A stretch of 64,000 bases of DNA, from the NCBI GenBank assembly GCA_016933255.1, contig JAFGBF010000022.1, positions 115,470-179,469 on the forward strand, in the 5' to 3' direction. A program made the translations under genes and the position numbers. Positions within the stretch are counted from its first letter, which is position 1, and every line of letters starts with the position of its first letter. This stretch comes from Candidatus Krumholzibacteriota bacterium. GTDB taxonomy: Bacteria; Krumholzibacteriota; Krumholzibacteriia; Krumholzibacteriales; Krumholzibacteriaceae. The notes beneath the pieces were generated by a model. The model was not told the DNA's origin, ran no database searches, and saw only the letters and a program-made list of their open reading frames with translations. Positions 52,674 to 61,035 of this stretch are shown here, piece after piece.

Positions 52674-53837
52674 TCAGATTACAACTGCCTTTTTATATTT
52701 TTCGCCAAAGAATCTTCTGGTCCATCGGTCAGCTGCCAGAATATCCTCTACATCATCGACAGCGATTGGATCATGAGCATCCAGCGCTTCTCTTATCCAG
52801 TCAATGATCGTCAAAAATCCTATCTTTCCTGCCAGAAAGGTCGACACCGCTATTTCGTCCGCGGCATTCAATACTGTCAGAGCTGTTCCTCCTGCCTCAG
52901 CCGCCTGCATAGCAATATCGAATCCTGGATACTCCTTGCGGTCGAATCGTATAAAATCCAGCGTTCCGATCTCTTCAAGCGAGAGCTTTTTCCACGGATA
53001 TTCCGCCATACTAGGATAATACAAAGCATTTATTAAAGGAAGCTTCATATCCGCAGGCCCAAGATGCGCAAGAAGCGAACCATCTTTCATTCTTGTAAGA
53101 GAATGCACGATCGATTGCGGATGAATGACAACATCGATCGAATCATAAGGAAAGTCAAAAAGATAGTGAGCCTCTATCACCTCAAGACCTTTATTCAGCA
53201 AATGAGCTGAATCGACAGTGACTTTTTCCCCCATATTCCAGGTAGGATGATCAAGGACCTCCTCTACCGTTACGTCTGTCAGTCTCGAAATATCTCTTTT
53301 ATAAAAAGGGCCTCCCGATGCTGTCAATATTATCTCGGCAGTTTCTCCGATATTTCCGCGAAGGCAGCGGGAAAGAGAGAAATGCTCGCTATCTACAGGC
53401 ACTATCCTCTCGGGGGACTCGGAGACAAGCTTCATGATTATTTCGCCGCCGGTGACAAGAGTCTCCTTATTTGCCAACGCTATGCTGCTTCCCATCTCAA
53501 GAGCTTTGACCGTAGGAAGAAGTCCCGATATCCCGACCATTGCGTTGACAACTATATCAGCGCGGGCAGCTTCAAGAAGAGCGATGATCCCTTCCTGCCC
53601 CGGCCCCGTCTCTCTTTTTCCAAGCCGGGGATCCCTTTCAAGTATCTCATTCAGCTTTGAACGGTCCCCGAGGGAAAAAACAGCACCGGGAAATAATTCA
53701 AGCTGTTTCTGCATCTCATCAAGATTTCTTCGCGCCACAAGACCGGCAACCTCAAAATCATCCTTTGCGCCCGCAATTATCTCGACTGCGGCTTTACCGA
53801 TAGATCCTGTAGAACCAAGAATCACTACTCTCTTCAA
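52674..53837 (-). CDS. dxr: 1-deoxy-D-xylulose 5-phosphate reductoisomerase
   Basis: A 387-residue enzyme of the MEP isoprenoid pathway, converting DXP to MEP with NADPH. The NADPH-binding GSTGSIG is at 8-14. The metal site VDSEHFSL is near 147-154, the flexible loop NMGEKVTVDSAHLLNKGLEVIEAHYLF is complete, and the HPQSIVHS motif is present. It feeds the isoprenoid carrier made by the neighbouring uppS. Located between cdsA and rseP, with 19 nt to cdsA. Confidence 0.97.
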   Translation of the reverse strand: MKRVVILGSTGSIGKAAVEIIAGAKDDFEVAGLVARRNLDEMQKQLELFPGAVFSLGDRSKLNEILERDPRLGKRETGPGQEGIIALLEAARADIVVNAMVGISGLLPTVKALEMGSSIALANKETLVTGGEIIMKLVSESPERIVPVDSEHFSLSRCLRGNIGETAEIILTASGGPFYKRDISRLTDVTVEEVLDHPTWNMGEKVTVDSAHLLNKGLEVIEAHYLFDFPYDSIDVVIHPQSIVHSLTRMKDGSLLAHLGPADMKLPLINALYYPSMAEYPWKKLSLEEIGTLDFIRFDRKEYPGFDIAMQAAEAGGTALTVLNAADEIAVSTFLAGKIGFLTIIDWIREALDAHDPIAVDDVEDILAADRWTRRFFGEKYKKAVVI

Positions 53838-53856
53838 AGAAACTTCCCTTTCCTGA

Positions 53857-54735
53857 TCAGAATATATAATATCTGAGCAGATAATATATTACCGGAGCGG
53901 TAAACAGAAGCGAATCAAACCTGTCAAGGATTCCGCCATGTCCCGGGATAGCATCAGATGAATCCTTTATATCTACATCTCTTTTAAGCATCGATTCGAC
54001 GAGATCTCCAAGCTGTCCGACAACCGATGCGATAACAGCCAGAAGCACCGCATCGAGCCACGGAATCTGCAGTGCTATAAAGGCTCTCGCAATAAATATT
54101 CCGATAATCGAAAATATAACACCGCCGATCGAACCCTCTATCGTCTTACTGGGAGATATCGACGGGAAAAGTTTATGCCGGCCAAACAATCTTCCCATCG
54201 TGTAGGCCCCGGTATCATAACTCCAGGTAAGAACAAATATCAGAATAACATAGGAGAAACCGACAGAGTAATCCTGTCCGATGAGATGCGGCAGCTCTCT
54301 AATAAGAAATAGATGGCTTCCCAGCCAGGCTACGTAGAAAACCCCGAAGATCGTCACTGAGATATGATACACAGCGAGTCCTTTCTCTTTTCTCCATAGC
54401 TCGCTTATCATGATCCCTATAAAAATAACTGACAATAAAAGATTGGCGTATATTCCCTGTTGAAAGAAGATATACCACGGCAGGGCCAGCCCGCTTAGAA
54501 CACCTATTATCTTATAGGGCCTTAATCCCTTGGCTTCCATCATCCTGTAAAACTCCCACAACCCTACAAGGATGATCAGATCGATCAGGATCAGATAATA
54601 TATCCCTCCCCTTCTGGCGATTATCAGAAGACAGGGAATAAATATCGCTGACATTATCAGCCTGCTGATCAAAGACCCGATTTGTGATCCGGAATTCTTT
54701 TTCTCTTTTTTACTTTCCAATTTACCGTCTATCAT
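53857..54735 (-). CDS. cdsA: phosphatidate cytidylyltransferase
   Basis: A 292-residue multi-pass inner-membrane enzyme that makes CDP-diacylglycerol for phospholipid synthesis. The family signature near the C-terminus is intact: SPSKTIEGSIGG followed by GDLVESMLKRDVDIKDSSDAIPGHGGILDRFDS. About eight hydrophobic segments precede and surround it. Its start overlaps the uppS stop by 4 nt, indicating translational coupling. Confidence 0.96.
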   Translation of the reverse strand: MIDGKLESKKEKKNSGSQIGSLISRLIMSAIFIPCLLIIARRGGIYYLILIDLIILVGLWEFYRMMEAKGLRPYKIIGVLSGLALPWYIFFQQGIYANLLLSVIFIGIMISELWRKEKGLAVYHISVTIFGVFYVAWLGSHLFLIRELPHLIGQDYSVGFSYVILIFVLTWSYDTGAYTMGRLFGRHKLFPSISPSKTIEGSIGGVIFSIIGIFIARAFIALQIPWLDAVLLAVIASVVGQLGDLVESMLKRDVDIKDSSDAIPGHGGILDRFDSLLFTAPVIYYLLRYYIF

Positions 54736-55505
54736 TTCTTAGCCCTGCTTTTCAATCCTCCAAATCGTCTCTCACGTTGAGTATACTCACCAATAGCCTT
54801 CAAAAGATGCTCTTCCCTGAAATCCGGCCATAACACATCAGTCACAAATATTTCGGAATAGGCGATTTGCCATATAAGAAAATTACTTATTCTCAATTCT
54901 CCACTACTGCGTATAAGCAGATCCGGATCAGGAAGATCGGGGGAATACAGGTACTCATGAAATTTATTTTCATCAAAAGATTCCATGGAGATCTTTCCAT
55001 CAATAACATCTCTGGTAATCCGTTTCACAGAATCGACGATCTCGGCGCGGCCTCCGTAACTGATGCAAAGATTAAGTATCATCCCATCGTTTTTCGCAAG
55101 TTTACCGATAGTCTCGTCAAGGACTTTTCCTGTCGCCTCCGGAAGCAGGTCGAGCCTTCCCATGGCGCGAAGCTGAATATTGTTTTCATCCAGCTCCAGA
55201 TACTCTGAATCCAGGACTTTCCGCAGAAACGACATCAGAGCCTGAACTTCTCTTTTAGGCCTGTTCCAGTTCTCAAGTGAGAATGTGTAGAGAGAAAGAA
55301 CCGGTATCCCTATCCTGGCGCAGGTTCTCACAACCTTCCGCACAGACTCCCTGCCGGCTCTGTGCCCGGCGATCCTCGGCATATTTCTCTTTTTCGCCCA
55401 CCTGCCGTTTCCATCCATAATTATGGCTATATGTACCGGGAGTCCTCCGGCCTTTTTCAGGGCTTCTATTTTCTTGTCGATATCAATTTTCTTTTTTATC
55501 CCCAA
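54732..55505 (-). CDS. uppS: undecaprenyl diphosphate synthase (cis-prenyltransferase)
   Basis: A 257-residue enzyme making the C55 lipid carrier for peptidoglycan and surface glycans. The diphosphate-binding motif IMDGNGRWA places the catalytic Asp at 31, and AGHRAG, YTFSLENWNRP and the C-terminal DLLIRSSGELRISNFL-WQ segment are all present. It lies 24 nt after frr and overlaps cdsA by 4 nt. Confidence 0.97.
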   Translation of the reverse strand: MGIKKKIDIDKKIEALKKAGGLPVHIAIIMDGNGRWAKKRNMPRIAGHRAGRESVRKVVRTCARIGIPVLSLYTFSLENWNRPKREVQALMSFLRKVLDSEYLELDENNIQLRAMGRLDLLPEATGKVLDETIGKLAKNDGMILNLCISYGGRAEIVDSVKRITRDVIDGKISMESFDENKFHEYLYSPDLPDPDLLIRSSGELRISNFLIWQIAYSEIFVTDVLWPDFREEHLLKAIGEYTQRERRFGGLKSRAKK

Positions 55506-55529
55506 CGTTTCCTCCGCCCACTGTTCCTC

Positions 55530-56093
55530 TTAAAATTCCATTATCTCTTTCTCTTTGACAACCGATACATTATCAAGTTCCAATATCGATTTATCTGTCA
55601 TTTCCTGTATTTCCTTATGGTACTTGTGAAAATTATCCTCCGAGATCTCATGGGATTTTTCAAGTTTCTTCATTTTCTCATTTGCTTCCCGGCGAATATT
55701 CCTGATCGCGATTCTTCCCTCCTCCACCATATGTTTCACCGTCTTTACCAGTTCGTGTCTCCTGTCTTCAGTAAGAAGAGGAAGGGGAATACGGATAAAA
55801 GTACCGTCACTCTGGGGATTCAACCCTAAATTTGAAGACTGGATGGCTTTTACGACTTCACCGACCATCGATTTTTCCCATGGTTGGACAGTTAAAAGCT
55901 TGGCATCCGGAACAGCTATGTTAGCGATCTGTTTCAACGGAACCGTTGAACCGTAATAATCAACCTTGACACTGTCCAGAAGCGTCGGGGAGGCTTTTCC
56001 CGTCCGGACCGAGGAAAGTTCCGCCTCGACCAGTTCAATCGATTTTTTCATATGTTCTTCTGTTTCCGAGAATACCTTTTCCACTTCATCCAT
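55530..56093 (-). CDS. frr: ribosome recycling factor
   Basis: A 187-residue factor that splits post-termination ribosomes with EF-G. The two-domain signature is intact: LSSVRTGKASPTLLDSV (helix domain), VKVDYYGSTVPLKQIAN, and the IRIPLPLLTEDRRHELVK segment. It sits 10 nt after pyrH and 24 nt before uppS. Confidence 0.97.
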   Translation of the reverse strand: MDEVEKVFSETEEHMKKSIELVEAELSSVRTGKASPTLLDSVKVDYYGSTVPLKQIANIAVPDAKLLTVQPWEKSMVGEVVKAIQSSNLGLNPQSDGTFIRIPLPLLTEDRRHELVKTVKHMVEEGRIAIRNIRREANEKMKKLEKSHEISEDNFHKYHKEIQEMTDKSILELDNVSVVKEKEIMEF

Positions 56094-56103
56094 CTTAACC
56101 TCC

Positions 56104-56817
56104 TTATCTTATGAGAGAACCAATTTTTTCTCCTTTTAACACCTTCTTCAAATTTCCCTTTTCCCTGATGTCAAACACTATGATCGGAATATCATTATCC
56201 CTGCACAAAGCTACAGCAGTACCATCCATTACCCTCAGATCATCTCTGAGTACCTCTGAATAACTTAATTCTTCACTCAACTTCGCTGATGGATCTTTCA
56301 CCGGATCACTATTATATATCCCTTTTACTTTTGTTCCCTTTATAAGCAGATCCGCGTCAATTTCAGCGGCTCTCAAAGCGGCGGCTGTATCGGTTGTAAA
56401 ATACGGATTCCCTGTCCCGCCGGCGAGGATAAGCAACCTGCCCTCGCTCAGATGGCGGACAGCTTCTCTTCTAATGAATTTTTCGGCGACCTGTCCGACG
56501 ACAAACGGCGTCATGACCCTCGCTTCCACTCCCATTTTCTCGAGGACTCCCTGGAGAGCCAAGGCATTGATGACCGTTCCGAGCATTCCCATATAATCGG
56601 CTGAGACCCTTTGAACCATTTTGCCGCTGATCACCGAACCACGCAGGATATTGCCTCCTCCGACAACGATAGCGATTTGAGCACCCGTTTCAAGAGTATC
56701 CTTTAACTCAGAAGCAAACTCTCCTATCATTTCAAGGTCTATACTATCACCAACACCGCCGAATACCTCACCACTCACTTTTAAAAGCACCCTTTTGAAG
56801 ATCGGACGCTCGCCCAT
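56104..56817 (-). CDS. pyrH: uridylate kinase (UMP kinase)
   Basis: A 237-residue hexameric UMP kinase of the amino-acid-kinase fold. The family motifs are LKVSGEVFGG (here RVLLKVSGE), IVVGGGNILRG, the UMP-binding LAGGTGNPYFTTDTAAALRA, and LIKGTKVKGIYNSDPVKDP. GGAGG lies 4 nt before the ATG. A terminator-like hairpin ends just 16 nt upstream of the start, so expression probably depends on readthrough or on a promoter within tsf. Confidence 0.97.
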   Translation of the reverse strand: MGERPIFKRVLLKVSGEVFGGVGDSIDLEMIGEFASELKDTLETGAQIAIVVGGGNILRGSVISGKMVQRVSADYMGMLGTVINALALQGVLEKMGVEARVMTPFVVGQVAEKFIRREAVRHLSEGRLLILAGGTGNPYFTTDTAAALRAAEIDADLLIKGTKVKGIYNSDPVKDPSAKLSEELSYSEVLRDDLRVMDGTAVALCRDNDIPIIVFDIREKGNLKKVLKGEKIGSLIR

Positions 56818-56833
56818 CGAGACCTCCTTTCAT

Positions 56834-56868
56834 AAAAAAGCGCAGGAACGATCTATTCCCACGCTTTT
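56834..56868 (-). terminator. intrinsic terminator/attenuator between tsf and pyrH
   Basis: On the minus strand a 13-bp stem (AAAAGCGTGGGAA / TTCCTGCGCTTTT, two G-U pairs) with loop TAGATCG is followed directly by a TTTTTT run, a textbook rho-independent terminator. It would end the rplM-rpsI-rpsB-tsf transcript. Its closeness to the pyrH ribosome-binding site allows an attenuator role. Confidence 0.85.
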
Positions 56869-56903
56869 CTCTATCGTTACGGTCTCTTAACCTGTTTCAC
56901 CGT

Positions 56904-57506
56904 TCAGGATGTTTCCTCTCCCAGCTGGAACCGGGCAAAACGCTTGACAACCATGTTTTCTCCCAGTTTTCCAATAACTTCCTTGATACGATCACCTACA
57001 ACGACCTTATCGTCCTTGATGAAAGGCTGCTCAAGAAGAACATTTTCACTGTAGAACTTTTCTATCTTTCCTTCAATAATTTTATCGATGATTTTTTCGG
57101 GTTTTCCGGACTTCAGAGCCTGGTTTCTGAAAATTTCCCTTTCACGTTCAAGATCAGCCTCAAGAACATCTTCGCGGCTGACAACCAGCGGGTTTGCCGC
57201 AGCGACCTGCATGGCGATATCTCTGCCCAGTTCCTGGAAATCATCGGTCCTGGCGACAAAGTCCGTTTCACAGTTGATCTCGACCAGGACTCCCAGCTTG
57301 TTGTTGCTGTGAATATAAGAAAAGATGATCCCTTCTTTTGCTTCTTTGTGAGCCCTCTTCGCAGCAGAAGACAACCCCTTTTCACGAAGCAGCTTGATGG
57401 CAGCTTCCATATCACCACCAGTTTCCTGAAGGGCCTTCTTACAGTCCATCATTCCAACGGTAGTCCGGTCTCTAAGTTCCTTAACCATTTTCGGTGTTAT
57501 TTCCAT
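56904..57506 (-). CDS. tsf: translation elongation factor Ts
   Basis: A 200-residue nucleotide exchange factor for EF-Tu. The UBA-like N-terminus reads VKELRDRTTVGMMDCKKAL. The EF-Tu-contacting INCETDFVAR segment is present. The length corresponds to the short Thermus-type form with one core subdomain. I start at the ATG at 57506 (9 nt after GGAGG); an ATG three codons earlier overlaps the SD. It lies 24 nt after rpsB. Confidence 0.97.
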   Translation of the reverse strand: MEITPKMVKELRDRTTVGMMDCKKALQETGGDMEAAIKLLREKGLSSAAKRAHKEAKEGIIFSYIHSNNKLGVLVEINCETDFVARTDDFQELGRDIAMQVAAANPLVVSREDVLEADLEREREIFRNQALKSGKPEKIIDKIIEGKIEKFYSENVLLEQPFIKDDKVVVGDRIKEVIGKLGENMVVKRFARFQLGEETS

Positions 57507-57530
57507 CTGGCACATCCTCCGGGCTAATTA

Positions 57531-58343
57531 TTACTCTTTCTTATCTGTATCTGAAACCGTCTCTGATCCCTTCACAGGGGTCTCCTTAGGTGGAGATTGG
57601 GCGCCTTTATCGGAAGCTGCTCCCTTTTTCCCTTTACTATCGACGAAATCCTTGTTCTTCAGATACCTGGCTCTGCCTTCTATTACTGCGGCAGATAACG
57701 TCTTTGTGAACAATTTGATTGAACGGATGGCGTCATCATTGGCAGGGATTGCGATATCGACCTCATCCGGGTCGCTGTTGGTATCTACAAGCCCTATTAT
57801 GGGAATATTCAGCCTTTTTGCTTCCCTGATGGCGATTGCTTCCTTGTTTGTATCAAATACTATTACACAGGAAGGCATCTTGTTCATTCCCCGAATCCCG
57901 GCAAGGATCTTGAGAAGCTTTGCTTTCTTCTTCTCAATATCGAGCTTTTCCTTCTTGGACAGCTGTTCGATCCTGCCGTCTTTTTCCATCGCCTCAAAGT
58001 CATCGATCTTGTCCATGCTGACACTGATCGTCTTGAAGTTTGTCAATGTGCCGCCCAGCCACCGCTCATTGATATAATACATGCCGCAACTCGTCGCGTC
58101 ATCCCGAACGCTTTCCTTCGACTGCCTTTTGGTTCCTACAAAAAGAACCGTCTTGCCTTCGGCAGCTATATCTACAAGTACTTTATATGCTTTTTCGAGT
58201 TGGACGAGCGTCTTGCGCAGGTCTATGATATATATGCTGTTTTGTTCTTTATAAATGTAGGGCTTCATCTTGGGGTTCCAACGTCTGGTCTGGTGCCCGA
58301 AATGAACGCCCGCTTCCAGCAGATCCTTGATCTGGACTTCCAC
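57531..58343 (-). CDS. rpsB: 30S ribosomal protein S2
   Basis: A 270-residue S2 protein. Signatures: the N-terminal LLEAGVHFGHQTRRWNPKM, YIYKEQNSIYIIDLRKT, FVGTKRQSKESV and the C-terminal core LVDTNSDPDEVDIAIPANDDAIRSI. The last ~35 residues are a charged, low-complexity extension (GAQSPPKETPVKGSETVSD). First gene after a 100-nt gap containing a stem-loop, followed by tsf. Confidence 0.98.
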   Translation of the reverse strand: MEVQIKDLLEAGVHFGHQTRRWNPKMKPYIYKEQNSIYIIDLRKTLVQLEKAYKVLVDIAAEGKTVLFVGTKRQSKESVRDDATSCGMYYINERWLGGTLTNFKTISVSMDKIDDFEAMEKDGRIEQLSKKEKLDIEKKKAKLLKILAGIRGMNKMPSCVIVFDTNKEAIAIREAKRLNIPIIGLVDTNSDPDEVDIAIPANDDAIRSIKLFTKTLSAAVIEGRARYLKNKDFVDSKGKKGAASDKGAQSPPKETPVKGSETVSDTDKKE

Positions 58344-58385
58344 TTTTTTCTCCTTCTGGTTTATCCTCCACCCCTTTTATAATAC

Positions 58386-58418
58386 CGGCCCTATCCCTGA
58401 ACGGGACACCAGGGGCCG
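58386..58418 (-). promoter_or_regulatory. stem-loop in the rpsI-rpsB gap (possible S2 leader)
   Basis: On the minus strand CGGCCC pairs with GGGCCG around an inner partly paired CCTG...CAGG, 43 nt before the rpsB start. There is no T-run after it, so it is not a clear terminator. S2 is known to regulate its own mRNA in several bacteria; whether this fold is that target is inference. Confidence 0.4.
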
Positions 58419-58443
58419 AAAAGGGATGTGTGAATTGATGGTC

Positions 58444-58836
58444 CTATCGCTTCGAGAACTGGAACTTCTTCCTTGCTCCGGGCTGACCATACTTTTTACG
58501 TTCTTTCTCCCTCGCGTCCCTTGTCAGGAACCCTCCAGCCTTGAGGACTTTTCTCGCCGACTCATCAGCCAGGATGATCGCTCTCGAGATCCCGAGACGA
58601 ATTGCACCAGCCTGCCCGGCTGTCCCTCCACCCTTGACCGTGGCCTTTACATCATACTTTGTCTCGGTGTTGGTAATATTCATCGGCTGTCTGACCAGCA
58701 GCGTAAGGCTCTCTCTCTTCATGTAACCAGGGAGAGAAACACCGTTCACAATTATATCTCCCTTACCTTCAGTGAGGTAAACGCGTGCTACCGCTGATTT
58801 CCGTCTTCCGACTGAATGGAATACTTCTTTTGTCAA
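58444..58836 (-). CDS. rpsI: 30S ribosomal protein S9
   Basis: A 130-residue S9 protein with the N-terminal VGRRKSAVARVYL signature, the central GGGTAGQAGAIRLGISRAI and the universal C-terminus ending KKFQFSKR. I choose the TTG at 58836 because AGGGGGTG lies 5-8 nt upstream and it gives the normal length. An ATG six codons earlier has no SD. It follows rplM after 62 nt. Confidence 0.96.
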   Translation of the reverse strand: MTKEVFHSVGRRKSAVARVYLTEGKGDIIVNGVSLPGYMKRESLTLLVRQPMNITNTETKYDVKATVKGGGTAGQAGAIRLGISRAIILADESARKVLKAGGFLTRDAREKERKKYGQPGARKKFQFSKR

Positions 58837-58898
58837 ATCTACACCCCCTCTCATCGAAAATTGAAAGATCGATACCTTCTGATTGAACAGACAAACAC

Positions 58899-59330
58899 CT
58901 AAAGTGCTATGACCTCAGGACTCTGTGCTTTGTGTGGATGTTCGGAACCGGCGTAGACCTTAAGCTTCTTCAACAACCTTCTTCCAAGTTTGTTGTGAGG
59001 CAGCATCCCTTTTACAGCATTCTTCAAAGGGAAGATCGGATCCTTCTCCATCTTTACCTTAAGACTCGTCAGGCGCATACCGCCTGAATATCCGGTATAT
59101 GACCAGTACTTCTTGTCTTCCATCTTGTTGCCGGTCACTGATATCTTCGAAGCATTTACAACAACGACAAAATCACCGATATCCATGTGGGGAGCAAACC
59201 CGGGTTTGTTCTTTCCCCTAAGTATGGTGGCAATATTCGTTGCCAGCCTTCCAAGCGTTTTGCCGTCGGCATCTACAAGATACCATTTTCTCTCGAACTC
59301 TCCCTGTTTCAACATCGTAGTTTTTTGCAT
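58899..59330 (-). CDS. rplM: 50S ribosomal protein L13
   Basis: A 143-residue L13 protein. Signatures: WYLVDADGKTLGRLAT, FVVVVNASKISVTGNK, KKYWSYTGYSGG and the family motif KNAVKGMLPHNKLGRRLLKKLKVYAGSEHPH. GGAGG lies 7 nt before the ATG, and a strong promoter lies about 50 nt upstream. First gene of the rplM-rpsI-rpsB-tsf run. Confidence 0.98.
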   Translation of the reverse strand: MQKTTMLKQGEFERKWYLVDADGKTLGRLATNIATILRGKNKPGFAPHMDIGDFVVVVNASKISVTGNKMEDKKYWSYTGYSGGMRLTSLKVKMEKDPIFPLKNAVKGMLPHNKLGRRLLKKLKVYAGSEHPHKAQSPEVIAL

Positions 59331-59377
59331 TACGGTCCTCCGAAAAACACACCTATCCCCGGAAAATTAAGTATCAC

Positions 59378-59406
59378 AATATATACCCGCTGCACTTTTA
59401 TGTCAA
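59378..59406 (-). promoter_or_regulatory. strong sigma-70 type promoter of the rplM operon
   Basis: Minus strand TTGACA (59401-59406), exactly 17 nt, TATATT (59378-59383). Transcription would begin near 59371, leaving a leader of about 40 nt. The 144-nt gap between mtnA and rplM is AT-rich and otherwise contains nothing recognisable. Confidence 0.7.
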
Positions 59407-59474
59407 GTTGCTTTAATTATATAGTATATAATGATGTAAAGAGCAATAAGAGATATATTTTGCGCCCGGGGTAA

Positions 59475-60590
59475 TTATTCTCCAGCTGAGAAGGTTTTTT
59501 CGATATTGATATCAAAGGGGCAGTATATGAGCCCTTTTTCGGTTATAAATGCGGTTATAAGCGATGCTGGAGTCACATCAAAAGCCGGATTATAGACTCG
59601 CACTCCGGATGGTGCGATTTTAACTCCTTGGAACAAAACAACTTCGTCCCTATCTCTATTTTCAATGACGATCCCGGCCCCCGTCTCCGCCTCGAGGTCA
59701 AAAGTCGACAGTGGAGCTGCTACATAAAAAGGTATTTTATATTTTGAACAGATAATCGCCAGTGTCAAAGTGCCTGTCTTATTTGCAGTATCGCCATTCC
59801 TTGCTACCCTGTCAGCCCCGGTGATCACCAGATCGACCTTTCCCGATGAGATAAGAGAAGCGGCAGCACTGTCGCAAAGAACCGTCGTCGCGATGTCATT
59901 TTTCATCATTTCCCATGCCGTCAATCTGCTTCCCTGAAAGAGAGGCCTCGTCTCATCGGCAAAAACATCGATCTTTTTTCCTTCAGACGCTGCACTGTAG
60001 ATCACGCCAAGGGCCGTCCCATATCCGGCAGTCGCAAGTCCTCCGGCATTGCAGTGCGTAAGGACGCTCATTCCGTCCTTCAACAGGCTTGATCCGTATT
60101 CCCCCATTTTCAGCTCAGTTTCGATTTCCTCATCGAAGATCCGAAAAGCTTCTTCTTTCATCTTCCCGCAGAAAAGATGAATATCCAGATCTTCCCGTTC
60201 TACTATTTTCCTCATCCTGTCAAGGGCGTGGAAAAGATTCACCGCAGTCGGCCTCGTAGCACCAAGAATATCAATGGCTTGCAATAATTTTACCCGGACA
60301 CTCCGCATATCCGGTTCACTGCCGGCTGTGATCGCCTTTCCATTTGTTCTATCAAAAAAGAAGGGCGGCGGATCAGATACCGTCTGTTTCAAAAACGTTT
60401 CTAGTGAAAGAAGGACTCCATACGCCGCGGCAATTCCTATTGCGGGCGCTCCCCGTACCTTCAGCGATCTTATCGCTTCCGCGACCTCATCTACTGAACC
60501 GAGATCAAGATATTTCTCGATCGAAGGGAGAAGGGTCTGATCGATGATCCTTACTTTCCCCTCAAAATAGTCGATGGTCCTGAAGATCAC
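59475..60590 (-). CDS. mtnA: S-methyl-5-thioribose-1-phosphate isomerase
   Basis: A 371-residue enzyme of the methionine salvage pathway (eIF2B-alpha fold), isomerising MTR-1-P to MTRu-1-P. Motifs: VRGAPAIGIAAAYG, THCNAGGLATAGYGTALGVI (with the catalytic Cys), the catalytic Asp region VITGADRVARNGDTANKTGT, and FYVAAPLSTFD. No other salvage gene is adjacent. It follows the YjbQ-family gene by 6 nt. Confidence 0.95.
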   Translation of the reverse strand: MIFRTIDYFEGKVRIIDQTLLPSIEKYLDLGSVDEVAEAIRSLKVRGAPAIGIAAAYGVLLSLETFLKQTVSDPPPFFFDRTNGKAITAGSEPDMRSVRVKLLQAIDILGATRPTAVNLFHALDRMRKIVEREDLDIHLFCGKMKEEAFRIFDEEIETELKMGEYGSSLLKDGMSVLTHCNAGGLATAGYGTALGVIYSAASEGKKIDVFADETRPLFQGSRLTAWEMMKNDIATTVLCDSAAASLISSGKVDLVITGADRVARNGDTANKTGTLTLAIICSKYKIPFYVAAPLSTFDLEAETGAGIVIENRDRDEVVLFQGVKIAPSGVRVYNPAFDVTPASLITAFITEKGLIYCPFDINIEKTFSAGE

Positions 60591-60596
60591 TTTCTT

Positions 60597-61016
60597 CTAC
60601 TCCCCGATGATATTGATATGAATTTTTCTATCCCTGGGCCTGTTATCAAACTCCATAAAAACAACCTGCTGCCACCTGCCGAGAACAAGATGGCCTCCGG
60701 ATACTGGTATGGTCAGCGATGGACCTACCAGAGCCGATCTGAGGTGTGAAAAACCATTCCCGTCTCCCCACGTCTGATCGTGTTTATAGGCGGGGCCGGA
60801 AGGAATTATCTTTTCAAAAAATTCAGGAAGGTCTCCAAGGAGTCCGGGTTCGTACTCGATTGTAGTAATAGCACCGGTCGAGCCCGGCACAATGACTGTG
60901 AGCTGCCCTTTCTCTATTTCGCTTTCCTGAAGAATCGAGGCCAGGTTCGGGGTGATATCGATTATAGTGCCGTCACCATCCGTTGAGAATCTGTGTTCCC
61001 CTTCGAAAGTCACCAT
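60597..61016 (-). CDS. YjbQ/UPF0047 family protein
   Basis: A 139-residue protein of the secondary thiamine-phosphate synthase family. The family signatures are intact: GTIIDITPNLASIL, the VPGSTGAITTIEYEPGL segment, HDQTWGDGNGFSHLRSALVGPSL and the C-terminal LGRWQQVVFMEFDNRPR. Activity in E. coli YjbQ is weak and the physiological role is uncertain. It lies between maf and mtnA on the same strand. Confidence 0.93.
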   Translation of the reverse strand: MVTFEGEHRFSTDGDGTIIDITPNLASILQESEIEKGQLTVIVPGSTGAITTIEYEPGLLGDLPEFFEKIIPSGPAYKHDQTWGDGNGFSHLRSALVGPSLTIPVSGGHLVLGRWQQVVFMEFDNRPRDRKIHINIIGE

Positions 61017-61035
61017 CTCTTCCTCTCAGCCGTGA

